Assembly (NCBI GenBank): GCA_002722525.1
Contig: PBMJ01000031.1
Coordinates: 1-21,112, forward strand
From: Acidimicrobiaceae bacterium
GTDB lineage: Bacteria > Actinomycetota > Acidimicrobiia > Acidimicrobiales > UBA8592
Direction of reading: 5' to 3'
DNA length: 21,112 nt
Each line of letters opens with the position of its first letter. Position 1 is the stretch's first letter. The notes beneath the pieces were generated by a model that ran no database searches, had not been told where the DNA came from, and was given only the letters and a program-made list of their open reading frames with translations. A program made the translations under genes and the position numbers. Below, in pieces: positions 15,761-21,112 of this stretch.

Positions 15761-16969
15761 GTGAGTTCCCTTTCAATCCTAGAGGCCAGACGTCTTGCTA
15801 TAGCTTCTCAAGGCCTTGCGGCGCAGCGGCCTGCCGGAAAGATAGGGCGAAGCCACTTACGACAATGTATGAAAACAATGGAGCTCGTCCAACTCGATGC
15901 TGTCCCTGTGGTGGTTAGGACGCAATATCTACCTTTCTTTTCGAGGCTAGGCCCATACAGTCAAAAGCTTTTTGATGAAATAGCTTATCGGGATGACGAA
16001 TGGTACGAGCTTTGGGCCCACGAAGCGTCAATCGCTCCAATCGAAATAGAACCTTATCTTCGTTTTAACAAGGAACGAGCTATTAATGGAGATACATGGA
16101 AAGGCCTTTACCGTTTAGCTATAGAAGAGCCTTCGTATATCAAAAAAGTTCTCCGCGAAGTTGAATTAAAGGGTCCGCTTGAAGCGAAGAATTTATCCGA
16201 CCCACAACCTAGGAAACATGCAGGCTGGGGGTCAAGATCGAAAGGGCAGCTTGCGTTGAACTGGTTGTATCGGATAGGAGAAGTTGGCATACGTCGCGGT
16301 CCAAACTTCGAAAAACAATTTGACCTTTTGGACCGGATAGTTCCATCAAGAATTCTCAATATGCCAACTCCAACTGATCGTGAGTCTCTTATGAATCTTC
16401 TTCTTCGATCAGCCAAGGCATATGGAGCAGCAACAGAACGAGATCTGATTGACTATTTCAGATTGCCTACAAAAGAGGCAAGAGAAGCTTTAGCGGACCT
16501 CGTAGAAAATCATCAACTGGAAGAAATTCGAGTGGAATCATGGGAGGAAAAAGCCTACATCTCACCACAGACTTCAATACCAGAATCCTCTAATGGCTGC
16601 TCTCTAGTTTCCCCATTTGATCCAATTGTTTGGAATCGGAAACGACTAGATCGATTATTCGATTTCCAATACAAGCTCGAGATGTATATGCCAGAACCAA
16701 AACGCCGGTTCGGTTATTACGTGCTGCCGCTACTGGTTGGTGACCGATTCATAGGAAGATTTGATATCAGAAATATCAGAGATAAAAGCGCGCTCCACAT
16801 AAAGGCTTCTTTCATCGAAAGAAAGTTAGAAGCAGAAGACGTAGCACATAAGGTATTTGATGAATTAGCTAATCTTGCACAATTTCTAGGTGCACAAGAA
16901 ATCAGAATCGACAGAAAGGGGAACTTTTCACTAGAGCTAAAAAAGGCCAGCCGGCCGCTAAGTAAGTAG
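15761..16969 (+). CDS. Winged-helix DNA glycosylase of the AlkX/YcaQ (HTH_42) family
   Basis: A 402-residue member of the HTH_42 superfamily of DNA glycosylases. The N-terminal LSILEARRLAIASQGLA and CMKTMELVQLDAV are typical. Q44-L45-D46 is the QxD catalytic motif of the AlkX/YcaQ branch, as opposed to the QxQ of the antibiotic-resistance AlkZ branch. The C-terminal part has SPFDPIVWNRKRLDRLFDF and MYMPEPKRRFGYYVLPLLVGDRFIGRFD, characteristic of the family. Known relatives excise alkylated bases and unhook DNA crosslinks. Translation starts at GTG with no Shine-Dalgarno. Its placement after mutY gives a two-gene excision-repair unit. Its 3' end overlaps the convergent selenoprotein gene by 12 bases. 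Confidence 0.85.
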   Translation: MSSLSILEARRLAIASQGLAAQRPAGKIGRSHLRQCMKTMELVQLDAVPVVVRTQYLPFFSRLGPYSQKLFDEIAYRDDEWYELWAHEASIAPIEIEPYLRFNKERAINGDTWKGLYRLAIEEPSYIKKVLREVELKGPLEAKNLSDPQPRKHAGWGSRSKGQLALNWLYRIGEVGIRRGPNFEKQFDLLDRIVPSRILNMPTPTDRESLMNLLLRSAKAYGAATERDLIDYFRLPTKEAREALADLVENHQLEEIRVESWEEKAYISPQTSIPESSNGCSLVSPFDPIVWNRKRLDRLFDFQYKLEMYMPEPKRRFGYYVLPLLVGDRFIGRFDIRNIRDKSALHIKASFIERKLEAEDVAHKVFDELANLAQFLGAQEIRIDRKGNFSLELKKASRPLSK

Positions 16970-17473
16970 TTCCTTCATAAGGTCGTCAAATATTTTCTCA
17001 GCGAGGTCTCTCATTTCCTCATCAGTTCTGTCTTGTATGGGGTGTTCCGTAAACAGTCCGGCAGGAGGAAAGCCAAGCGCATTGGATTGGGATTCGGCAG
17101 CAGAAACAAATGGAGCAGACGCCACGAACACTCCTGGGGTTCCACGCCTCTCAAGGTCACTTATGTCGTGCACACTACACGTCGTGCAGCTTCCTCAATC
17201 AGCTAAGGCCTCAATAACTGCATCGCATGTAGTTGAGATCTCATGCCGTAGGTCCACTGGAGCAGGTTTGGTGAAAGTAGGTTTGACGTAGCGGAGAACA
17301 ATAGCACCTTTTTTTTCTAGAAGAGACTGAACGGTATCTAAAAAGACATCTCCGCGCGGTTTACTGATATCTAGTAGCCCTATGGTTGCCCCTTGCAAGC
17401 TTGAAATCCTTTGAGCTCTTTCACGGTGCTCAGGGGCTTGCTCATTAGTAGGGTCAAGAATACTAGTTGTCAT
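16958..17473 (-). CDS. UGSC-family selenoprotein with in-frame UGA (Sec93)
   Basis: The frame starts at ATG 17473, meets TGA at 17195-17197 after 92 codons, and continues open in the same frame to a stop at 16958. If TGA is read as selenocysteine the product has 171 residues, with U93-G-S-C96-T-T-C99 at its centre followed by VHDISDLERRGTPGVF. The family name 'UGSC (seleno)protein' is from memory of existing protein-family collections; homologues often have Cys at this site. Upstream residues GLLDISKPRGDVFLDTV and KPTFTKPAP also look family-conserved. The UxxCxxC pattern recalls the Sec motif of glycine/betaine reductase component B, suggesting a selenol redox centre; that is inference. It overlaps the thioredoxin-fusion gene by four bases. 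The function is unknown and no Sec machinery gene is in the window. Confidence 0.88.
17169..17188 (-). promoter_or_regulatory. Candidate bacterial SECIS hairpin
   Basis: Immediately 3' of the UGA in the mRNA, six bases (GGAAGC) lead into a stem UGCAC (17188-17184) paired with GUGCA (17173-17169). A G-U pair closes an eight-base loop ACGUGUAG. The loop has the GU expected for SelB recognition and lies within the usual distance window after the UGA. The stem is short (six pairs) and has not been folded computationally. Confidence 0.6.
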
Positions 17474-18918
17474 AAAGTTATCTCCCTTGTTTGGTAGATG
17501 CTTCCCTTATCTCCCGAGAGCCATCCACCTATCGTTGCGGAGAAAAGGCCAGCCGCTCCACCACCATAGAGAATAATCAAGCCGCCATTAGGTCGCAATT
17601 TCGGTAGAGTCGATCCGGCAAAGGCCTCAGGTAGCCCTTCGCTGATACCATCAGCGCCTCGTATTAATTCGTCTGTTTCTCGGATGGAGTGGTTGATTAT
17701 TGCCTCATTTACCTGTTCTTTTGTCCAACCTGCTTCTGCAAAGCGAGAAGCATGCTCAGGCCCAATAATCAAGATGGCATCGAAACCCATCACCAATTTT
17801 GGGTGTACGTTCCCGATGATTCCCATAGCTAAGCTTCTTGCTAGTTCGTTAGGAGACCTAGAAAGTTGATCAACTATCATGCGTGGTCCTTCGCCTGGAA
17901 ATAACGTAACCGTATTCTGCTCTGAAGAGAAACCCTGATCCTGTGCATACGATTGCCATGGCGACCCCTCTTCGTCTTCAGCAAAGCAGAGCCCGTATTT
18001 CGCTGGGCTTCCATGAGTAGCACGATCGACTTCTCCGGGCCTGCCTCCTCCTACATTGCGAATTGTAAGTTGGACAGCCCTTCCAATGGTGCTATTTGCC
18101 CTATTCCCTTGGCCGAGAAGGTTCATACCTGAGTTCATATTTATGGATTTCCGAATCGGGCCATTAACAAAAATAACTGGCCCTACGGGCATAGTTGTAG
18201 CGAGCAGGCCATGCATATTGAATTCATCGCCGCATGCAGTTTCTAGGGCAGTAATTACAACTGGCAAGTATTCAGGTTTACAACCTGCCATAACTGAGTT
18301 GATAGCAACCTTTTCAACCGTTAGATCTACAAGATCTGGTGGAACGATGGTAATGATTTCGTCTGGTTTTCTCTTAGTTCCCTCCAGCATTGCCTGTACT
18401 CGTTCTATGGTTGGAGGGATTAACGGTAAGCCATCGGACCAGCCGCGATCATACATTGCTTCAAACTCGTCCTCAGCTGAAGCGAAGGTAACTTCCCGAC
18501 TTACTAGTCCAGATCCGTATTTTTTCTGCAACATTCCTTGAAGGTCAGGATCAACACTTAGAGAGCCACATCCCGGGCTATAGGAGCGGATATTCTCTGG
18601 CCCTAAGTCTTCAATATTAAGAAAAGCCTTCCATGTATCCTGAGACCAACCGACTGTCCGATCTACTTCGATGCCATCCTGAATTTTTAGAAGTGTTGGA
18701 ACCGTTTCTATCCGATGGGAAAAACTTACCTCTAGCGATGTGTCATCAGAAGTAATAGGAAGTTTCGGAAATGATGTGTCATCCTGCGTGAAGATAGTCC
18801 TCAAGATTTTTGATTCGTAAAGCTGTTCAAGAACGGGGACAATAAGTTCGCATGTTGGGCAGTCTCTTTTGACGAAAACGACAAATCCATCGGCTAATTT
18901 AGGTCGACTGTTTCCCAT
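17470..18918 (-). CDS. Thioredoxin-like domain fused to a large uncharacterised domain, partner of the UGSC selenoprotein
   Basis: A 482-residue soluble protein. Residues 1-105 form a thioredoxin-like domain: VVFVKRDCPTCELIVP with C20-x-x-C23, then ETVPTLL with cis-Pro74. Residues 115-480 are a separate domain that I cannot assign. It begins near SPGCGSL (C117) and contains YDRGWSDGLPLIPPT at 156-170, AGCKPEYLPVV, MPVGPVIFVNGP, GNRANSTIGRA and a glycine-rich GGLIILYGGGAAGLFS near the end. The stop overlaps the selenoprotein ATG (ATGA), so the two are made together. The CxxC could re-reduce the Sec centre; this is inference. No signal peptide is seen, so it is probably cytoplasmic. TAGGGT seven bases before the ATG suggests a leaderless start. 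Confidence 0.78.
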   Translation of the reverse strand: MGNSRPKLADGFVVFVKRDCPTCELIVPVLEQLYESKILRTIFTQDDTSFPKLPITSDDTSLEVSFSHRIETVPTLLKIQDGIEVDRTVGWSQDTWKAFLNIEDLGPENIRSYSPGCGSLSVDPDLQGMLQKKYGSGLVSREVTFASAEDEFEAMYDRGWSDGLPLIPPTIERVQAMLEGTKRKPDEIITIVPPDLVDLTVEKVAINSVMAGCKPEYLPVVITALETACGDEFNMHGLLATTMPVGPVIFVNGPIRKSINMNSGMNLLGQGNRANSTIGRAVQLTIRNVGGGRPGEVDRATHGSPAKYGLCFAEDEEGSPWQSYAQDQGFSSEQNTVTLFPGEGPRMIVDQLSRSPNELARSLAMGIIGNVHPKLVMGFDAILIIGPEHASRFAEAGWTKEQVNEAIINHSIRETDELIRGADGISEGLPEAFAGSTLPKLRPNGGLIILYGGGAAGLFSATIGGWLSGDKGSIYQTREITL

Positions 18919-18925
18919 CTAACGG

Positions 18926-18931
18926 ACCCTA
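18926..18931 (-). promoter_or_regulatory. Putative -10 hexamer TAGGGT of the thioredoxin/UGSC operon
   Basis: TAGGGT on the minus strand ends seven bases before ATG 18918. It is the only clear promoter-like element found for this operon within the 185-base divergent region. Confidence 0.35.
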
Positions 18932-19103
18932 GCAGTATCTCTGTTGTCGCATAAATCTCTAGAGCGCCCTTATATTTAAGTATCAGAGCGATGTCATTAC
19001 CGAAGATCCAGAATTATTCAACGCAAACATATCTGAACCTGCAAAGAATGGGATGTAGGGAGTATCGTCTAGTAAGGAACTAGAATAGAAACCTAGGGGA
19101 ACA

Positions 19104-19607
19104 ATGAGCGAGAATCACATAGACGCAGCTGAATATCGCACTGTATTGGGAAGATATCCTACAGGGGTTACCCTTGTAAGCGCTATCGACGATGATGGCC
19201 CATTTTCTATGGTCATTGGCTCTTTTGGTTCTGTCTCTCTTGATCCACCGTTGGTTCAGTTTATGCCTGGTAAACAATCGGAAACTTGGAAGCGAATCCA
19301 TGCCACAGGAAGCTACTGTGTCAATGTTCTCGGAGAACATCAGTTAGACCTAAGTAATAGTTTCTTTAATAATAAAGAAGTGGATCCGTTTGAGGCTATT
19401 GATTGGGCTGCAGGTCCAACGGGGTCACCGATAATCGCTGGATGTGTAGCTTGGATTGACTGCTCTATAGAGGCAATACATGAAGCAGGCGACCACTATA
19501 TTGTTGTTGGAGCTGTTGAAGCAATGGGTGAAGACACCTCAGGAAATAAACCTCTTTTGTTCTTAGGCGGAGCCTACGGATCATTTGGAACACTTCCGGA
19601 GAACTAG
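19104..19607 (+). CDS. Flavin reductase domain protein (FMN-binding split barrel)
   Basis: A 167-residue split-barrel flavoprotein. YPTGVTLVSAIDDDGPFSMVIGSFGSVSLDPPLVQFMPG is the family signature, NVLGEHQLDLSNSF follows, and GDHYIVVGAVEAM and GGAYGSF close the barrel. Relatives reduce FMN or FAD with NAD(P)H and often serve a two-component monooxygenase; others are F420-linked. AGGGGA at 19095-19100 lies close before the ATG. The gene is separated by one base from the carbonic-anhydrase-like gene, so they form an operon. It is divergent from the thioredoxin/UGSC operon; whether it works with it, with the P450, or elsewhere is open. Confidence 0.87.
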   Translation: MSENHIDAAEYRTVLGRYPTGVTLVSAIDDDGPFSMVIGSFGSVSLDPPLVQFMPGKQSETWKRIHATGSYCVNVLGEHQLDLSNSFFNNKEVDPFEAIDWAAGPTGSPIIAGCVAWIDCSIEAIHEAGDHYIVVGAVEAMGEDTSGNKPLLFLGGAYGSFGTLPEN

Positions 19608-19608
19608 T

Positions 19609-20127
19609 ATGCCGATCTATGCTTTAGGGGATAAAGAACCATCGATAGCTAGTGATGCGTATGTTCATCCAGAGGCAGTAATAATAGGCGAAGTAACTAT
19701 CGGCTCGGAATCATCTGTATGGCCGTGTGCGGTTCTTCGAGGCGATGATGGAAAAATTATTATAGGAGAACGCAGTAACATCCAAGATGGCGCTGTGATT
19801 CACACGACAATTATTTATCCAACAATTGTCGGAAATGATTGCACGATAGGACACCTTGCCCATCTTGAAGGATGCAGAGTGCTCGATGGAGCGCTTATTG
19901 GAACTGCATCGGTAGTTTTACACGATGCAGAGATTCAGCAAGGTGCCCTTGTCGGAGCGAACGCTGTCGTTACTGGAGGAACGATCGTTCCTCCAGCTGC
20001 AATGGCGCTAGGAATTCCAGCGAAGATAAGAGAAAACATGGCAAACCAAGAAGAGATTTCTCTTGGGGTTGAATCTTATGTAAATCGGGGTAAATGGTTT
20101 CGCGAAGAATTACGGCGTATCGATTAA
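19609..20127 (+). CDS. Gamma-carbonic-anhydrase-like hexapeptide-repeat protein
   Basis: A 172-residue left-handed beta-helix protein with repeated [LIV]-G-x-x hexapeptides from about residue 22 to 135, then a C-terminal helix (QEEISLGVESYVNRGKWF). LRGDDG at 43-48 and NIQDGAVIH at 57-65 match the gamma carbonic anhydrase/YrdA family. H65 and H82 fit the expected zinc ligands. At the third ligand position (five residues after H82) there is E87, while a His stands at 85. Carbonic anhydrase activity is therefore not assured. ATG 19609 begins at the family N-terminus and has GGAGA upstream; the frame stays open a further eight codons. Confidence 0.87.
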   Translation: MPIYALGDKEPSIASDAYVHPEAVIIGEVTIGSESSVWPCAVLRGDDGKIIIGERSNIQDGAVIHTTIIYPTIVGNDCTIGHLAHLEGCRVLDGALIGTASVVLHDAEIQQGALVGANAVVTGGTIVPPAAMALGIPAKIRENMANQEEISLGVESYVNRGKWFREELRRID

Positions 20128-20183
20128 GTGACTAGATTCACAACTCCAATTATCACCTTGGTGCGAAAATAGCGCTAGGTTTG

Positions 20184-20199
20184 TTACTATCCATAGTAA
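20184..20199. promoter_or_regulatory. Palindrome upstream of sufB, candidate operator
   Basis: Arms TTACTAT (20184-20190) and ATAGTAA (20193-20199) are exact inverted repeats around CC. Beyond one mismatch on each side, a further TT/AA pair extends the dyad. It lies 24 bases before the sufB ATG and just upstream of TAAAGT (20207-20212), a possible -10; TACTAT within the left arm is another. Placement suits a repressor of Fe-S assembly genes, but no regulator gene is in view. Confidence 0.5.
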
Positions 20200-20223
20200 G
20201 AACTTTTAAAGTAAGACGAGGAA

Positions 20224-21112
20224 ATGTCCGCAACTAACACAGACATAGATCTAAGTAAATACCAACTAGGTTGGAGTGACGCCGAAGACTACGTATTCAA
20301 ACCAAAAAAAGGATTGACCGAAAGTCTTGTCCAAGAAATCTCATGGATGAAAGGTGAGCCCAACTGGATGCGTGATTTTCGTCTCAAGTCTCTAAGACAT
20401 TTTCAAAATCGCCCCATGCCACATTGGGGTGGAGACATGTCAGAGATCTACTTTGACGATATCTATTACTACATCAAGCCTAGCGAAAGCGTCGTAGATG
20501 AATGGGAAGATGTTCCTGAAGCGATCAAAGACACCTATGAGAAACTAGGGATACCAGAGGCAGAAAGAAAGTATCTAGCCGGCGTTACCGCTCAGTACGA
20601 ATCCGAAGTTGTTTACCACAAAAACCGTGAAGATTTAGAAGCACAAGGTGTAATTTTTTGCGATATGGATACAGCTTTACGCGAATACCCTGAGATCGTC
20701 CGAGCATATTTCGGAAAAGTTATCCCACCAAATGATAATAAATTCTCAGCTCTTAATTCAGCAGTATGGTCCGGCGGGTCATTTATTTATGTTCCCGAAG
20801 GAGTTGAGGTCGAAATGCCTCTCCAAGCATATTTCCGAATAAACGCTGAGAATATGGGGCAGTTCGAGCGAACCCTTATTATCGCCGATAAAGGATCGAA
20901 AGTTCATTACATTGAAGGATGCTCTGCGCCAGTTTATAGCACGGATTCCTTACATTCTGCTGTGGTTGAGATCGTTGTGAAAGAGTCAGCAAGAGTTACA
21001 TATACAACCATCCAGAACTGGTCTAACAATGTATTCAACCTTGTGACGAAGCGTGCTCGCGTGGAAGCTGAAGGCCACATGGAATGGATTGACGGCAACA
21101 TTGGAAGTCGTC
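20224..21112 (+). CDS. sufB: Fe-S cluster assembly scaffold SufB (3' truncated)
   Basis: An ATG preceded by GAGG opens a frame that runs off the right edge after 296 codons. The sequence is typical SufB: YQLGWSDAEDYVF near the start, ISWMKGEPNWMRDFRLKSLRHF, IPEAERKYLAGVTAQYESEVVYH, then SAVWSGGSFIYVPEGVEVEMPLQAYFRIN and IEGCSAPVYS entering the beta-helix core. SufB forms the scaffold with SufC and SufD that builds Fe-S clusters for transfer to apoproteins; MutY in this window carries such a cluster. The remaining roughly 170-180 residues, and any sufD/sufC genes, lie outside the window. The upstream palindrome suggests regulated expression. Confidence 0.96.
   Translation, partial: MSATNTDIDLSKYQLGWSDAEDYVFKPKKGLTESLVQEISWMKGEPNWMRDFRLKSLRHFQNRPMPHWGGDMSEIYFDDIYYYIKPSESVVDEWEDVPEAIKDTYEKLGIPEAERKYLAGVTAQYESEVVYHKNREDLEAQGVIFCDMDTALREYPEIVRAYFGKVIPPNDNKFSALNSAVWSGGSFIYVPEGVEVEMPLQAYFRINAENMGQFERTLIIADKGSKVHYIEGCSAPVYSTDSLHSAVVEIVVKESARVTYTTIQNWSNNVFNLVTKRARVEAEGHMEWIDGNIGSR

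Noticed and set aside
16958..17473. Two independent small genes, or a pseudogene broken by a stop.
   Set aside because: The stop is TGA, exactly in the UGSC motif, with both halves in one frame and protein-like; read-through as selenocysteine explains it better than decay.
18056..18541. A 161-codon plus-strand open frame opposite the thioredoxin-fusion gene.
   Set aside because: It lies wholly inside a gene with clear domain motifs, has no ribosome site, and its product has no recognisable motif.
1..21112. tRNA or rRNA genes, CRISPR repeats, insertion sequences, strong intrinsic terminators.
   Set aside because: I scanned by eye for T-loop motifs, spaced repeats, transposase-like proteins and GC hairpins with T runs and found none convincing; convergent gene pairs are separated by only a few bases.

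Overview
The window looks like a chromosomal segment of a free-living, probably marine, actinobacterium of moderate GC. I judged this from gene content, not from a phylogeny. The signs are a luciferase-like oxidoreductase of F420-dependent type, a cystathionine beta-synthase/gamma-lyase pair, a cytochrome P450, CoA-linked catabolic genes, and many start codons that sit 6-8 nt behind a TAnnnT hexamer with no Shine-Dalgarno (leaderless genes). Acidimicrobiia is my best guess; Chloroflexota is an alternative. I see no tRNA, rRNA, insertion sequence, prophage or CRISPR, and no gene-free stretch longer than about 190 bases.

Layout. 1-131 is the tail of an unrecognised gene. 144-2344 (minus) holds a nucleotide-sugar-epimerase-like SDR and an acyl-CoA dehydrogenase. 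2434-3172 (plus) is a compact VapBC-type toxin-antitoxin pair behind a clear palindromic operator. 3169-5470 holds a (3R)-hydroxyacyl-CoA dehydrogenase-like SDR and, divergently, a class III (CaiB/BaiF) CoA transferase. 5526-6791 is an orphan lipoprotein solute receptor, convergent with a 2-hydroxyacid dehydrogenase. 7786-10306 is a transsulfuration operon (cystathionine beta-synthase, then cystathionine gamma-lyase/synthase). 10319-12574 is a divergent luciferase-like oxidoreductase/P450 pair. 12589-14805 holds a thioredoxin-fold hypothetical protein, a membrane-anchored CapA-like protein with a long Thr-Pro linker, and a small membrane protein. 14873-16969 is a DNA repair pair, MutY plus an AlkX/YcaQ-type glycosylase.

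The most interesting locus is 16958-18918 (minus). A thioredoxin-like CxxC domain is fused to a large domain I do not recognise. Its gene overlaps by four bases (ATGA) a second gene whose reading frame is interrupted by a single in-frame TGA. Read through as selenocysteine, that gene gives a 171-residue protein with the motif U-G-S-C-T-T-C and a plausible bacterial SECIS hairpin right after the UGA. Ordinary gene calling would split it into two hypothetical ORFs. The UGSC family has been named before, but I know of no function for it. The motif, the fused thioredoxin and the translational coupling together suggest a two-component selenium-dependent redox enzyme. A flavin reductase lies divergently across a 185-base region.

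The right end (19104-21112, plus) holds the flavin reductase, a gamma-carbonic-anhydrase-like hexapeptide protein, and the first 296 codons of sufB. An exact 16-base palindrome lies upstream of sufB and may be an iron-sulfur regulator operator.
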